This document shows, one piece after another, positions 16,631 to 25,281 of a DNA stretch of 64,000 nt. The DNA is from an uncultured Alloprevotella sp. (GTDB lineage Bacteria > Bacteroidota > Bacteroidia > Bacteroidales > Bacteroidaceae): positions 1 through 64,000 of the forward strand of contig CALUIN010000002.1 in the NCBI GenBank assembly GCA_944320745.1, written 5' to 3'. A program made the position numbers and the translations under genes. The notes beneath the pieces were generated by a model that saw nothing but the letters and a program-made list of their open reading frames with translations, had not been told where the DNA came from and searched no databases. How positions within the stretch are numbered: position 1 is the stretch's first letter; the number at the start of each line of letters is the position of its first letter.

Positions 16631-18586
16631 TCAGTCGCGGAGCAGGTCGTGGTAGAGAAGGTAGGCCTGGTCGCGGCTGACGGGGCTGCTGTACATGCGG
16701 GCGGCCAGTATGTCGCCCTTCAGGGAAAACTGCGTGCGGCCGCTGGCGTTGGCGTCGCCGCCGATGCCTATCCACTGCGCTTTCTCATCGGCCGGGAAGC
16801 CGAATTTTCCCTTGACGGCCATTTGCCCGGAGGGCCGGCCGTTGACGTAGAGGCGCAGCTGGCCGGCGGCTGCGTCGTAGGTGGCCACAACGTGATACCA
16901 CTTGCCGGGCTGCGCCGTGACGGAGCTTTTCAACGTCCTGTAGCCGCCGCCCACGTGGCAGTAGAACTGGATGAGCCCTCCCTTGGCCTGCTCTATGCCT
17001 GCGCCGCCGCCCTCCTGCGCGCTGAGGGGGCAGACGTTGTCCGCCGTGGCCGGGCGGTAGAGCACCTCGTAGGTGAATCCCTGCGTGAAGGCCTGGCGGA
17101 TGGCGGCATCGGCAGCGTAGTCAACGCGGAAGAAGCAGTCCGCCGAACCCGAGAACGTGGCGCCCCGATGGCTGAAGGCCGCGTCGCGGCAGGGGGCCGG
17201 GGCTTCCTCTCCCGTAACGATGGCTACACGGCGTGCAGACGCGTCGGACGCTTTCCCCCGCCTGCTCACCTTCAGGTCGAAGAGGTCGGCCACGGGGAGC
17301 TGCGTCCCCTCCGCGGGACGGTAGACGGGGGTGGAGAATGCCGCGCTCTGAAGCGGAACGGAGACATTTTTATAAGAGTCGAGGGCGCGGACGCTGGCGC
17401 GGAGCTGCCGGCCGTCCGGTATGCCTTCGAAGCGCACGGAGAGCGAGCGCGGCATGCGGCTGTTCAGGTAGTAGCCGGAAAACACGCTGAGGGTGGCCAC
17501 GGTCTCGTTGCCGTCCAGCAGGTCCACGACGTAGTGGTGCACGTTCTCATCGTCCAGGGCTTGGGGGAAGGACATGGTGCAGCCCTCGCCGGCTATGTCC
17601 GTCACGGTGACGGTGCTGCCGGCCTGCCACTGCGGCGCGGCGCCGCCGGTGCGGGCATCGGTGTAGATAAAGCGGCTGCCGTCGTGGGGTGCGTTGACCT
17701 GCCAGCGGGGCAGGATTTCCTCGTCGGCGTAGGAGTCCCAGCGTTGTATCTCCACGTTCGAGGCGGAGTCCACCGTGACGATGCAGCCCTCCGTCACGTA
17801 GTCGTAGCGGGCGGGATGGATGCCCTCGCTCACGAGGCCCGGCTCGATTTCGCTGTACGTCACGCTGCCATCGTTGACGGTCGTGAAGTCGTGCTGATGG
17901 ATGGAGCGCGGGTCGGATAGCGGGAAGTGGGAGTGCCCGCCGAAGAGAATCACCTGGGGATAGGCCTTGAGGGTCTCGGTGAGAACGTTGGATCCCCATC
18001 CGCCCTCGCCCTTGCACGTGCCGTAGACGGTATTCATAGGCGGGACGTGAGTGAACACAAAGATGGGTTTTCCGGGATAACGCTCCGCTGCCGTCTTCAG
18101 GTTGTCGGCCAGGGCTTGCACTTCCTCGGGGGCATAGTCGTCCCATCCGCCGCCGTCCATGCTGGTCGTGATGAAGGGGTAGCCCTTGATGTCGATGAGG
18201 CGGTGGAAGGGCTGTCCGAGCACGCTGAAGTTGTCGGCCGCGTGGTCGGCATAGTTGTCGTGGTTGCCCATCATGACGTAGTAGGGGATGCGGGCGGGAA
18301 CGACGGTGGTGTCGTTGAACACCTGCATGAACTGCTCGTATTGCGCGGGCAGCCCCCAGTCCGTGAGGTCGCCGCAGACGAAGATCGCGTCGGCGTCCGG
18401 TTGCCGGCCGAGCATGTGGCGCAGGGCCTGGGGCACCTTGACCATGGGGCCTTCGCCCTCATGATTGCCGAAGTGGGTGTCGGAGATGACGATGAAGCGC
18501 GGGCCGCCGGTGGCGGGAGCGTTGGATTGGGCCCACGCGTTCAGGCTGAGCGTGCAGCCTAAAAGGAGAGTGGTAAAATTTTTCAT
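16631..18586 (-). CDS. secreted metallophosphoesterase with C-terminal LamG domain
   Basis: A 651-residue exported calcineurin-like phosphoesterase. The ATG at 18586 begins a good signal peptide (MKNFTTLLLG to NAWAQ). All dinuclear-metal motifs are present in order: SDTHFG, CGDLTDWG, MGNHDN, FTHVPP and GGHSHFP. The C-terminal 200 residues are a LamG/concanavalin-like sandwich (TYEVLYRP, KWYHVVATYDAAAGQLRLYVNGRPSG) of the sort that binds glycans. The substrate may be a surface nucleotide, phospholipid or phosphoglycan. It is the last gene of an apparent operon with rplY, pth and hslR, an odd association of a secreted enzyme with translation genes, and is followed by a strong terminator. Confidence 0.9.
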   Translation of the reverse strand: MKNFTTLLLGCTLSLNAWAQSNAPATGGPRFIVISDTHFGNHEGEGPMVKVPQALRHMLGRQPDADAIFVCGDLTDWGLPAQYEQFMQVFNDTTVVPARIPYYVMMGNHDNYADHAADNFSVLGQPFHRLIDIKGYPFITTSMDGGGWDDYAPEEVQALADNLKTAAERYPGKPIFVFTHVPPMNTVYGTCKGEGGWGSNVLTETLKAYPQVILFGGHSHFPLSDPRSIHQHDFTTVNDGSVTYSEIEPGLVSEGIHPARYDYVTEGCIVTVDSASNVEIQRWDSYADEEILPRWQVNAPHDGSRFIYTDARTGGAAPQWQAGSTVTVTDIAGEGCTMSFPQALDDENVHHYVVDLLDGNETVATLSVFSGYYLNSRMPRSLSVRFEGIPDGRQLRASVRALDSYKNVSVPLQSAAFSTPVYRPAEGTQLPVADLFDLKVSRRGKASDASARRVAIVTGEEAPAPCRDAAFSHRGATFSGSADCFFRVDYAADAAIRQAFTQGFTYEVLYRPATADNVCPLSAQEGGGAGIEQAKGGLIQFYCHVGGGYRTLKSSVTAQPGKWYHVVATYDAAAGQLRLYVNGRPSGQMAVKGKFGFPADEKAQWIGIGGDANASGRTQFSLKGDILAARMYSSPVSRDQAYLLYHDLLRD

Positions 18587-18615
18587 AGGTGGGTGAAAGG
18601 TAAAGGGTGATTCGG

Positions 18616-19146
18616 TCAAGCGGGTCTGTCCGCGGCGTCGGCCTTCCTGGCGGCGGGCCGGGGCTTGGCAGGCGCGCGTTTCGGCTTCGGCGCGGCGCCG
18701 GCATTTCCGGCGGGGCGAAGCGTGTCGTGGCCGTGGCGGAGCGTGTCTCGGACGGGCGGGGCGGAGCGGCTCAGAGAGTCGGCCGTGTGGCGCATACGGT
18801 CGGCAAGGCTGTCGAGCGCTTGAATGGCGAAGGAGTCGGCTGCGAGGGTGTCGGCGGGCGGGGCTACGTGAGGTTCGGGCGCCGGCGCGGCATGGATGTC
18901 GAGTTCAGTGAGCGGCTCTTCGGCGGGTAGCTCTTCGAGAGCCGGTGGAGCGGGCAGGGCGGCCGGGGCGGCCGGTTCCTGCGCGGCGGGCCGCCTGTCG
19001 CGGAAAATGGCGTAACCGCCCGTGCCGATGACGGCGAGCAGCCCGACGAGGGTCAGCGCATTGCACCAGCGGTCCAGCCGTTTCCCCGACGGCGTGGCGG
19101 GGGTGTCCTGGGGGACGGGTGGGGGCGTGTTCCTTATATCTTCCAT
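18616..19146 (-). CDS. single-pass membrane protein with Pro/Ala-rich tail
   Basis: A 176-residue protein I do not recognise. Residues 1-30 are a Pro-rich cytoplasmic stretch, one transmembrane helix follows (ALTLVGLLAVIGTGGYAIF, residues 30-48), then an outward low-complexity region rich in Ala, Pro and Glu, and a C-terminal basic segment with KPKRAPAKPRPAARK. It sits 12 bases after hslR and 29 bases before the metallophosphoesterase, so it is probably in the same operon. The composition resembles TonB-like or wall-spanning linkers but no TonB C-terminal domain is present. Function unknown; the reading frame is likely real because of its tight spacing and clear topology. Confidence 0.65.
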   Translation of the reverse strand: MEDIRNTPPPVPQDTPATPSGKRLDRWCNALTLVGLLAVIGTGGYAIFRDRRPAAQEPAAPAALPAPPALEELPAEEPLTELDIHAAPAPEPHVAPPADTLAADSFAIQALDSLADRMRHTADSLSRSAPPVRDTLRHGHDTLRPAGNAGAAPKPKRAPAKPRPAARKADAADRPA

Positions 19147-19158
19147 CGGTGGCAGGCT

Positions 19159-19581
19159 TTAGTCTTCATCGTCAAAGTCGAAGTCGTCATCGAGAAACGT
19201 AGGCGCATTGAAGTCGTCGAGCGCGCGGCGGTCCTTCTTGGTGGGGCGGCCCGTTCCCCTGGCACGGTCGATGAATCCGCTGATGCGGCTCATCTCGAGC
19301 AGCTCGTACTGCTGCGGGTCGGTGATATTCTCCAGAATCTCGGGCAGGAGCTTGGCGCCGACGCGCTTTTCGATGGGCTGAAGCACGCGGAAGCGGTAGG
19401 TAACAGGCGGCTTGCGCACGCTGACCTCGTCGCCGGCCTTGACTGTGCGCGAGGGCTTGGCTGCCGCCCCGTTGATCTGGATGCGGTTGTTCTTGCAGGC
19501 GTCTGCGGCGAGGGTGCGCGTCTTGTAGATGCGTGCCGCCCACAGCCATTTGTCCAGGCGGGCTTCTAAGGTGTGGCTCAT
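19159..19581 (-). CDS. hslR: S4-domain RNA-binding protein, Hsp15-like
   Basis: A 140-residue protein with an N-terminal S4 RNA-binding domain (RLDKWLWAARIYKTRTLAADACKNN, the family signature, then INGAAAKPSRTVKAGDEV). It is related to Hsp15, which in other bacteria binds 50S subunits carrying stalled nascent chains. A basic central part is followed by an acidic C-terminal tail (LDDDFDFDDED) that is longer than in E. coli Hsp15. It begins 3 bases after the pth stop; the pairing with peptidyl-tRNA hydrolase supports a role in rescue of stalled translation. Confidence 0.9.
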   Translation of the reverse strand: MSHTLEARLDKWLWAARIYKTRTLAADACKNNRIQINGAAAKPSRTVKAGDEVSVRKPPVTYRFRVLQPIEKRVGAKLLPEILENITDPQQYELLEMSRISGFIDRARGTGRPTKKDRRALDDFNAPTFLDDDFDFDDED

Positions 19582-19584
19582 GCT

Positions 19585-20148
19585 TTATTTCTTGTTGTAG
19601 TGGTTCATGGTGTACTGTATGCCCGAGAGCGCGAAGCTCTGTACCATTTCGCAGGCCACGGCGATGCGCTCGTCCATGTGTGCCAGGTCCTCGGGGCCGA
19701 ACTCGCCGAGGACGAAGTCTATCTGTCCGCCGCGGGGAAAATCGTTGCCGATGCCGAAGCGGAGGCGGGCGTATTGCTGCGTGCCCAGCACTGAGGTGAT
19801 GTGCTTCAGGCCGTTGTGGCCGGCTTCGCTGCCGCCCGGCCGCATGCGCAGCTGGCCGAAGGGCAGGGAGAGGTCGTCCACGACCACGAGCAGGCGCTCA
19901 ATGGGGATTTTCTCCTTATTCATCCAGTAGCGCACGGCGTTGCCGGAAAGGTTCATATACGTAGAGGGCTTGAGCAGCGTGAGCGTCTGGTTCTTGACCT
20001 TGAGCGTGGTGACGAAGCCGTAGCGCCTGTCCTCAAATACAAGATTGGACGCCTTGGCCAAGGCGTCCAATACTCTGAATCCTATGTTGTGGCGGGTGCG
20101 GGCGTATTCGTCGCCGATGTTGCCTAACCCGACAATCAAGTGGTTCAT
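19585..20148 (-). CDS. pth: peptidyl-tRNA hydrolase
   Basis: A 187-residue cytoplasmic esterase that recycles tRNA from prematurely released peptidyl-tRNA. Catalytic residues are in family positions: Asn10 in VGLGNIG, His20 in TRHNIGF, and the Asp pair 91-92 in [21 protein letters not shown] and [13 protein letters not shown] complete the signature. Length is normal. It lies 53 bases after rplY and 3 bases before hslR, the conserved Bacteroidetes order. Confidence 0.97.
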   Translation of the reverse strand: MNHLIVGLGNIGDEYARTRHNIGFRVLDALAKASNLVFEDRRYGFVTTLKVKNQTLTLLKPSTYMNLSGNAVRYWMNKEKIPIERLLVVVDDLSLPFGQLRMRPGGSEAGHNGLKHITSVLGTQQYARLRFGIGNDFPRGGQIDFVLGEFGPEDLAHMDERIAVACEMVQSFALSGIQYTMNHYNKK

Positions 20149-20201
20149 AATCTGTCTGATGAAATAATATCTATCGGGTATCCCGTGCGGGCTGCGGAGT
20201 C

Positions 20202-20798
20202 TTACTCCTTGGCGGCAGCGGCGGCACCCATGGCGGCACGCGTCATCTTGACGGTGCAGACAATGACTTCCTTCGGGGTGACGAGCTCGAGGTTGTCGAA
20301 ATGGAGGTCGCCCACCTTGATGCTCTTTCCGAGGCCGAGGCTGGTGACGTCGATGAGCAGCTTTTCGGGGATGTCCTGGTAGAGTGCTTTCACCTTGAGC
20401 TTGCGGACCATCGTGATGAGGCGGCCACCGGCGCGTACGCCTTCGGCAAGACCCTGGGGCGCTACGGGAACGCCGATGGTGACGGGCTTTTCAGCGTGTA
20501 CTTCGTAGAAGTCTACGTGGAGCACGTTGTCCTTGACGGGGTGGAACTGCAGGTCCTTGATGACTGCCTTGTGGTCGGTGCCGTCGATGTTGATGTCGAT
20601 GAGGTAGATGTGGGGCGTGAAAACGATTTTGTTGATCTCCTTCTCGCTCACCGTGAAGTGGATGGCTTGGGGCAGTCCCTTCTCATCCTTCAACTCTCCG
20701 TAGAGGACACAGGGTACAAGTCCGTTCTTGCGGATTTCTTTCGTGGCTTTCTTGCCTACGTTGGCACGCTGCGAGCCGCTGATAGCGATTTGCTTCAT
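20202..20798 (-). CDS. rplY: ribosomal protein L25/Ctc
   Basis: A 198-residue long-form L25 (CTC type), which binds 5S rRNA in the large subunit. The N-terminal L25 domain spans about 1-95 ([19 protein letters not shown]) and the C-terminal TL5 beta domain spans 100-190 ([40 protein letters not shown]). First gene of the operon; promoter at 20894-20901. Confidence 0.97.
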   Translation of the reverse strand: MKQIAISGSQRANVGKKATKEIRKNGLVPCVLYGELKDEKGLPQAIHFTVSEKEINKIVFTPHIYLIDINIDGTDHKAVIKDLQFHPVKDNVLHVDFYEVHAEKPVTIGVPVAPQGLAEGVRAGGRLITMVRKLKVKALYQDIPEKLLIDVTSLGLGKSIKVGDLHFDNLELVTPKEVIVCTVKMTRAAMGAAAAAKE

Positions 20799-20893
20799 AA
20801 TTGTTTGTGTTACTCTAAATTAAGTGTTAGAAATTGCTTAATTCTCCATCACACAGGCCGGGTATGCCCGGCTGATGCAGGACAAAATCGCGG

Positions 20894-20901
20894 CAAAGGT
20901 A
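20894..20901 (-). promoter_or_regulatory. -7 box of the rplY-pth-hslR operon
   Basis: The minus strand reads TACCTTTG, an exact TAnnTTTG match, 95 bases before the rplY ATG. It abuts the T-run of the upstream terminator. Confidence 0.75.
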
Positions 20902-20933
20902 AAAAAAATCTGCCACTTGCGCAAGCGGCAGAT
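20901..20933 (-). terminator. terminator of the DUF3276 gene
   Basis: ATCTGCC/GGCAGAT forms the outer stem and CTTG/CAAG the inner stem, followed on the minus strand by eight T. The T-run shares a base with the rplY -7 box, so termination of one gene and initiation of the next are packed together. Confidence 0.85.
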
Positions 20934-20969
20934 GTGAAAGTTGCTCTTGATGCCCGACGTGGCGGGAGT

Positions 20970-21398
20970 TCAGAAGTCGAAATCAATGCGGAAGTCGGTC
21001 GCGCTTTTCCCGAACGTGTTGCTGTTTCCCATGTCGTCCTCATCGGTTTCCGTATCCTTCACGGGCTCTTGCCCTTCGGTGACGAACGCCGTGTAGGAAT
21101 CGGCCGGGCGGGAGGCGGCCAGGGCGGCAGCGTGTTCATGGACATAGGCCGTGGCTGCCTGGAAGGCGGACATGAACCGCTCCATGTCCTCCCGGTACAG
21201 GAAGATCTTGTGTTTCTCATAAACCGGGCGCGCGTCCAGCCCGCTACTCTCCTTCAGCCGCTTGCTCTCGGTGATGGACAAATACAACTCGTTGCGGCGA
21301 TCAATCTTCACGTCTATATAATAAATACGTTTGCCCGCCTTCACAGTCTTGGAAAAGAGAATCTCATTGTCATTTTTTTCTTTCAGCAGCTCGTTCAT
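20970..21398 (-). CDS. DUF3276 (PUR-like) nucleic-acid-binding protein
   Basis: A 142-residue protein of the Bacteroidetes PUR-alpha-like family DUF3276. The body (ILFSKTVKAGKRIYYIDVKIDRRNELYLSI, split by family convention into one PUR repeat) occupies residues 13-80. A PUR fold binds single-stranded DNA or RNA. The C-terminal 55 residues are longer and more acidic than in the shortest homologues (DTETDEDD), ending FRIDFDF. The gene has its own terminator; no exact TAnnTTTG box was found upstream. It is divergent from nusB, with 183 bases between the starts. Confidence 0.85.
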   Translation of the reverse strand: MNELLKEKNDNEILFSKTVKAGKRIYYIDVKIDRRNELYLSITESKRLKESSGLDARPVYEKHKIFLYREDMERFMSAFQAATAYVHEHAAALAASRPADSYTAFVTEGQEPVKDTETDEDDMGNSNTFGKSATDFRIDFDF

Positions 21399-21541
21399 GG
21401 CGTTGGTACTTTTAAGAGGTTGATAAGATCTGGTGGTGCAGCGAGCCGGCCTATCGGCGGTTGCGCCTTACAAAATTGCGACCAATTTTTTAATATGCCA
21501 AAAAATAGGGGCGGAAAATCTGCCGCACTCATGTTTTTTTG

Positions 21542-21549
21542 TAAATTTG
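21542..21549 (+). promoter_or_regulatory. -7 box of the nusB-yajC operon
   Basis: TAAATTTG, an exact TAnnTTTG match, 33 bases before the nusB ATG. Confidence 0.75.
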
Positions 21550-21581
21550 CACCGATAACTGCGCTAATTCGATAGAGTGGA

Positions 21582-22514
21582 ATGATAAATAGAGAGTTAA
21601 TTCGGCTGAAAATTGTCCAGTTGGTTTATGCCTACTACCAGAATGAGGGAAAGACAATAGACACGGCCGAGAAAGAACTGGATTTTAGTCTGGCGAAAGC
21701 CTACGAATTATACCATTATCTGCTGTCGCTGCTTGTCAGCATGCGCCGGCTCGCGGCCCGCAAGGACGAAAGCATGAGGGCGCGCAACCAGCGCCTCGGG
21801 ACGAAGGTCGAAGGCTTGACGCCCGACGGGCAGTTTGCCGCTAACCGCTTCCTGCTGCAACTCGATGAGAACAAGCAGTTGCTGGAATACATAGAGAAGC
21901 AAAAGAAAGAGTGGATCGAGGAAGAGGCTTTCGTGAAGAAGCTTTATACCCAGTGCGTCGAGAGCGACATCTATCAGATGTATCTCACGAAGGAGGATTT
22001 CTCCTATGACGCCGACCGTGAGCTGATCCGCAAACTCTACAAGACTTACGTCTGCAACAACGAGGACTTCGACAGCCTGCTGGAGGATCACAGTCTTTAC
22101 TGGAACGATGACAAGGACATCGTGGACTCCTTTGTCCTGAAGACCATCAAGCGCTTCACTGAGGAGTCTACGGCGGACCAGTCGCTGCTGCCCGAGTACG
22201 CTTCTGAGGAAGACCACGACTTCGCGCGGCAACTGTTCCGCGCCACGCTGGAGCAGGCCGATGAGGCGCGGAAACTCATCAAGGAAAACAGCAAAAACTG
22301 GGAGTTTAACCGCTTGGCTTTCATGGATGTCCTCATCATGCAGATCGCACTGGCGGAGATAATGAACTTCCCCTCGATACCGGTAAACGTGACGTTCAAC
22401 GAGTATCTGGATATTGCGAAGATGTACAGCACGCCGCGCAGCGCCTCGTACATTAACGGCATGCTTGACCACATTGTCAAGAAATTGAGAGAAGAAAAGA
22501 AAATCCTAAAATAA
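21582..22514 (+). CDS. nusB: transcription antitermination protein NusB (long Bacteroidetes form)
   Basis: A 310-residue NusB homologue, which joins NusE/S10 on boxA RNA to support rRNA antitermination. It is about twice the length of E. coli NusB, as is usual in Bacteroidetes: the N-terminal RIxxVQxxYAYYQ segment and the C-terminal NusB core (WEFNRLAFMDVLIMQIALAEIMNFPSIPVNVTFNEYLDIA region, about 230-300) flank a long helical insert. It is followed after 24 bases by yajC. Confidence 0.93.
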   Translation: MINRELIRLKIVQLVYAYYQNEGKTIDTAEKELDFSLAKAYELYHYLLSLLVSMRRLAARKDESMRARNQRLGTKVEGLTPDGQFAANRFLLQLDENKQLLEYIEKQKKEWIEEEAFVKKLYTQCVESDIYQMYLTKEDFSYDADRELIRKLYKTYVCNNEDFDSLLEDHSLYWNDDKDIVDSFVLKTIKRFTEESTADQSLLPEYASEEDHDFARQLFRATLEQADEARKLIKENSKNWEFNRLAFMDVLIMQIALAEIMNFPSIPVNVTFNEYLDIAKMYSTPRSASYINGMLDHIVKKLREEKKILK

Positions 22515-22538
22515 AAAATCATCAACACCAATCCAATT

Positions 22539-22877
22539 ATGAATGAACTGCTGATTGCATTTTTGCAGAACAGTCCCCAGACCGGCCAGGCCGGTCAGCC
22601 GAGCATGCTCCCTACGATTATCATGCTGGTAGTCCTGTTTGCCATTGTGTACTTCTTCATGATTCGTCCGCAGAACAAGAAGCAGAAGGAGATACAGAAA
22701 TTCCGCAACGCTCTGCAGCCTGGTCAGGATGTCGTTACGATAGGCGGCATTCACGGTACCATTAAGACTGTCGACGACACGGACCATACCGTGATGCTGG
22801 AAGTGGCTTCCGGGGTGAAGATCAAGTTCGAGAAGAGCGCCATCATGCCCAACGCCGCTGCAGCGCAACAGCGATAA
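22539..22877 (+). CDS. yajC: preprotein translocase subunit YajC
   Basis: A 112-residue inner-membrane accessory subunit of the SecDF complex. One transmembrane helix (TIIMLVVLFAIVYFFMI, about residues 27-44) is followed by the family signature RPQNKKQKEIQKF and a small beta domain (GQDVVTIGGIHGTIKTVDD). It follows nusB closely, and a terminator-like hairpin follows it. Confidence 0.95.
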   Translation: MNELLIAFLQNSPQTGQAGQPSMLPTIIMLVVLFAIVYFFMIRPQNKKQKEIQKFRNALQPGQDVVTIGGIHGTIKTVDDTDHTVMLEVASGVKIKFEKSAIMPNAAAAQQR

Positions 22878-22910
22878 TCGCAGCCCCGTACCGGGGCGCA
22901 GATATAAGAT

Positions 22911-22969
22911 GCCAATGCGTCACGACTTCGAGGGCCTGAGCCGTTGAAGCCTGTCGTGTTGGCTTTTTT
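22911..22969 (+). terminator. terminator of the nusB-yajC operon
   Basis: GCCAA (22911-22915) and CACGAC (22921-22926) pair with GTCGTGTTGGC (22953-22963), with one bulge, followed by six T. Confidence 0.7.
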
Positions 22970-23073
22970 GTAGTACTACGAGCAGCGATGGCGGCCGGCC
23001 GGCTGCCGCGCGGCATAGAACAGCGAGATTTCGGGGCGCGGATAAGCCCCAGACACGTAGCAGCATCACAGCC

Positions 23074-24066
23074 ATGAACATTCTCCGTAAGACAAAGGAC
23101 ATTCTCCGGTATGTCTTTACCCGGATGTGGAATCGCCAGTTCCTTGTGTTTCTATTTTTTCTGGCTTTGTCCACCAGTTTCTGGCTTTTCCAGGCGTTGG
23201 ACGAGACGTATGAGGAAGATTTTTCCTTGCCCGTCGAATTGCGCAACATTCCGCGCGATGTCGTCATCGCGAGCGACGTGCCCAAGGCTGTGCAGATAGT
23301 CTTGCGCGATAAAGGTACCACCTTACTTAATTATATGTATGGCGACAAGCTGCCCGCCGTCGTCATCGACTATGAAGTCTACGCCAATCCGTCCGGACAC
23401 ATCCGCATTCTTGCGGCGGAGATACTCCGCCAGATCCGCCCGAAGCTCGCTTCCGGGACACAGGTCGTGAGCATACGGCCCGACACGCTGGAACTGTACT
23501 ACAACAACGGCAGCAGCAAGCGCGTCCCTGTGCGCATGGAGGGGCAGATCACGCCCGCTGCCGGTTACACCATTTCATCCCAGCGCATTGCGCCGGATTC
23601 TGTCCTTGTCTACGCATCCGACGAGCAGCTTGCCGCTATCGACGCCGCCCATGTTCAGCCCGTCTATCTCAGGGACATTTCCGCGCCCGTCTCCGCAAAG
23701 CTGAAGCTCAAGGCCGTCCGCGGTGCCAAGTTCGTACCCGATGAGGTTTCGTTCAGTCTCGGCGTGGACCGTCTGGTAGAAAAGCGGCTGACGGTGCCGG
23801 TCGTCGGAGTGAACTGCCCGGACGGCGTGCAGTTGCGCACCTTTCCTTCTCAGGTCGAGGTTATTTTCCAAGTCAGCATGTCCCTCTACCGGCGCATTCA
23901 TCCCGATGATTTCAGCGTAGTGGTTGACTACAAGGAACTGCAGGCAAACGACAGTACCAAATGCCGTCTGCGCGTGGCCGAAAGCCCCGCCGGCGCCAGC
24001 CACGTCCGTCTGTCCACCGAAGAAGTCGAGTATGTCATCGAAAACCTCTCTTCTTCCGCTCATTGA
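23074..24066 (+). CDS. YbbR-like domain protein
   Basis: A 330-residue protein with a cytoplasmic basic start, one transmembrane helix (FLVFLFFLALSTSFWLFQAL, about residues 24-44) and an extracytoplasmic part containing two or three YbbR-like beta repeats (for example YTISSQRIAPDSVLVYASDEQLAAI). In Firmicutes the related CdaR regulates a diadenylate cyclase, but no cyclase gene is adjacent here. Its 3' end overlaps the coaE start by 35 bases, so the two are translationally coupled. No exact TAnnTTTG promoter was found in the 100 bases upstream. Confidence 0.88.
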   Translation: MNILRKTKDILRYVFTRMWNRQFLVFLFFLALSTSFWLFQALDETYEEDFSLPVELRNIPRDVVIASDVPKAVQIVLRDKGTTLLNYMYGDKLPAVVIDYEVYANPSGHIRILAAEILRQIRPKLASGTQVVSIRPDTLELYYNNGSSKRVPVRMEGQITPAAGYTISSQRIAPDSVLVYASDEQLAAIDAAHVQPVYLRDISAPVSAKLKLKAVRGAKFVPDEVSFSLGVDRLVEKRLTVPVVGVNCPDGVQLRTFPSQVEVIFQVSMSLYRRIHPDDFSVVVDYKELQANDSTKCRLRVAESPAGASHVRLSTEEVEYVIENLSSSAH

Positions 24067-24643
24067 CCCGGCCTGTCGCCGCATCGCTCTGACTGGCGGC
24101 ATCGGCAGCGGGAAAAGCTATGTCTGCCGCCAGCTGGAGCTCATGGGCTATCCCGTGTTCTACTGCGATGCAGAGGCCCGGCGCATCATCGGCGACGACC
24201 CTTCCGTGCGCGATGCCCTTACCCGTCTGGTCGGCGCCGGCGTATATGCCGGCGGTGCGCTGTGCAAGCCCGTCCTGCGGGACTATCTGTGTACCGGCCC
24301 GGACCATGCAGCCCGTGTCGACGCCATAGTCCATCCCCGAGTGGGGCAGGCCTTCGAGTGGTGGGCAGCCCGGCAGGAAAGCGCCCGCGTATTCATGGAG
24401 TGCGCCCTCTTGTTCGAGGCCGGTTTCGACCGTTACGTCGACGCCACGGTCCTGGTCACCGCACCGCTCGAGCTACGTCTGGCCCGCGTCATGCGGCGCG
24501 ACGCCCTTTCCCGCAAAAGGGTCTTGGCCATGATGGCCTTGCAGATGTCCGAGGAAGAGAAGGCGCGGCGGGCCGGCTACCAGATTTGCAACGACGGGCA
24601 GGCTGACGTCGGCGCCCAACTCCGTGCTCTGCTCGGTGCTTAA
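24032..24643 (+). CDS. coaE: dephospho-CoA kinase
   Basis: A 203-residue kinase catalysing the last step of coenzyme A synthesis. The P-loop GGIGSGKS lies at about residues 19-26, followed by YPVFYCDAEARRI and the conserved HPRV and LLFEAGF segments. I chose ATG 24032, which overlaps the ybbR end; an upstream in-frame extension to 23924 lacks family similarity and lies wholly inside ybbR. Together with coaX at 40619-41338 the window holds two CoA pathway genes. Confidence 0.95.
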   Translation: MSSKTSLLPLIDPACRRIALTGGIGSGKSYVCRQLELMGYPVFYCDAEARRIIGDDPSVRDALTRLVGAGVYAGGALCKPVLRDYLCTGPDHAARVDAIVHPRVGQAFEWWAARQESARVFMECALLFEAGFDRYVDATVLVTAPLELRLARVMRRDALSRKRVLAMMALQMSEEEKARRAGYQICNDGQADVGAQLRALLGA

Positions 24644-24687
24644 GTTTTTTTTTAAGTCGCGCCTCTGCCCATCTCGTCCTAATCCAC

Positions 24688-24695
24688 TAACTTTG
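24688..24695 (+). promoter_or_regulatory. -7 box of the DUF5606 gene
   Basis: TAACTTTG, an exact TAnnTTTG match, 41 bases before the ATG. Confidence 0.75.
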
Positions 24696-24735
24696 CCCGC
24701 GTGTAAATAAACAGTAACAAATCAAAGAAATTACG

Positions 24736-25179
24736 ATGAAAGATATTATCCTGGCTATCGCAGGCCGTCCCGGCCTTTACCGTCTGGTTTCCCGTGGACG
24801 GAACATGCTGATTGTCGAGACCATTGACGAGAAGCGCCGCCGCTTCCCCGCTGGAGTGCGCGACCGCGTCACCTCCCTTAACGATGTATCCATGTACACC
24901 GAGGGCGAGGACAAACCGCTCATGGAGATTTTCGACGCCGTCAAGCGCAAGGAAGAAGGTAAGGTATCCGCGCTCAACTACCGCACCGCCACGCACGAGC
25001 AGTTGGCTGAATTTATGGCCGCCGTGCTGCCCGACTACGACCGCGACCGCGTCTACGATACGGACATAAAGAAACTCATCCAGTGGTACAACATTCTGGT
25101 GTCCAACGGATATAGCGAATTTGTCGAGCCGGAGGCCACGGCCGAGGCGGCCGCATCTCCTGCTGCATCCGAATCCTGA
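24736..25179 (+). CDS. DUF5606 family protein
   Basis: A 147-residue soluble protein. I link it to the Bacteroidetes family DUF5606 from its start (ILAIAGRPGLYRLVSRGRNMLIVETI), an SH3/KOW-like small beta domain, followed by a helical part (QLAEFMAAVLPDYDRDRVYDTDIKKLIQWYNIL region, about 95-125) and a low-complexity Glu/Ala tail. Function unknown. It has its own promoter and is followed by a hairpin. Confidence 0.78.
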   Translation: MKDIILAIAGRPGLYRLVSRGRNMLIVETIDEKRRRFPAGVRDRVTSLNDVSMYTEGEDKPLMEIFDAVKRKEEGKVSALNYRTATHEQLAEFMAAVLPDYDRDRVYDTDIKKLIQWYNILVSNGYSEFVEPEATAEAAASPAASES

Positions 25180-25200
25180 CCGGCCTTCTTCCCGGCGAAC

Positions 25201-25239
25201 AGGAAAGGCGTCCCGTCGCCGCGGCGGGGCGCCTTTCCT
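25201..25239. terminator. hairpin after the DUF5606 gene
   Basis: AGGAAAGGCG at 25201-25210 pairs with CGCCTTTCCT at 25230-25239, with inner CCC/GGG pairing. The following sequence is T-rich but has no continuous T-run. Confidence 0.65.
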
Positions 25240-25281
25240 ATATATCCTTTCTCAGTCCTTTTATCCTATACACCTTTACCG

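Noticed and set aside
23924-24031. Longer in-frame start for coaE
   Set aside because: The extra 36 residues lie entirely within ybbR, are unlike the CoaE family, and ATG 24032 gives the normal length.
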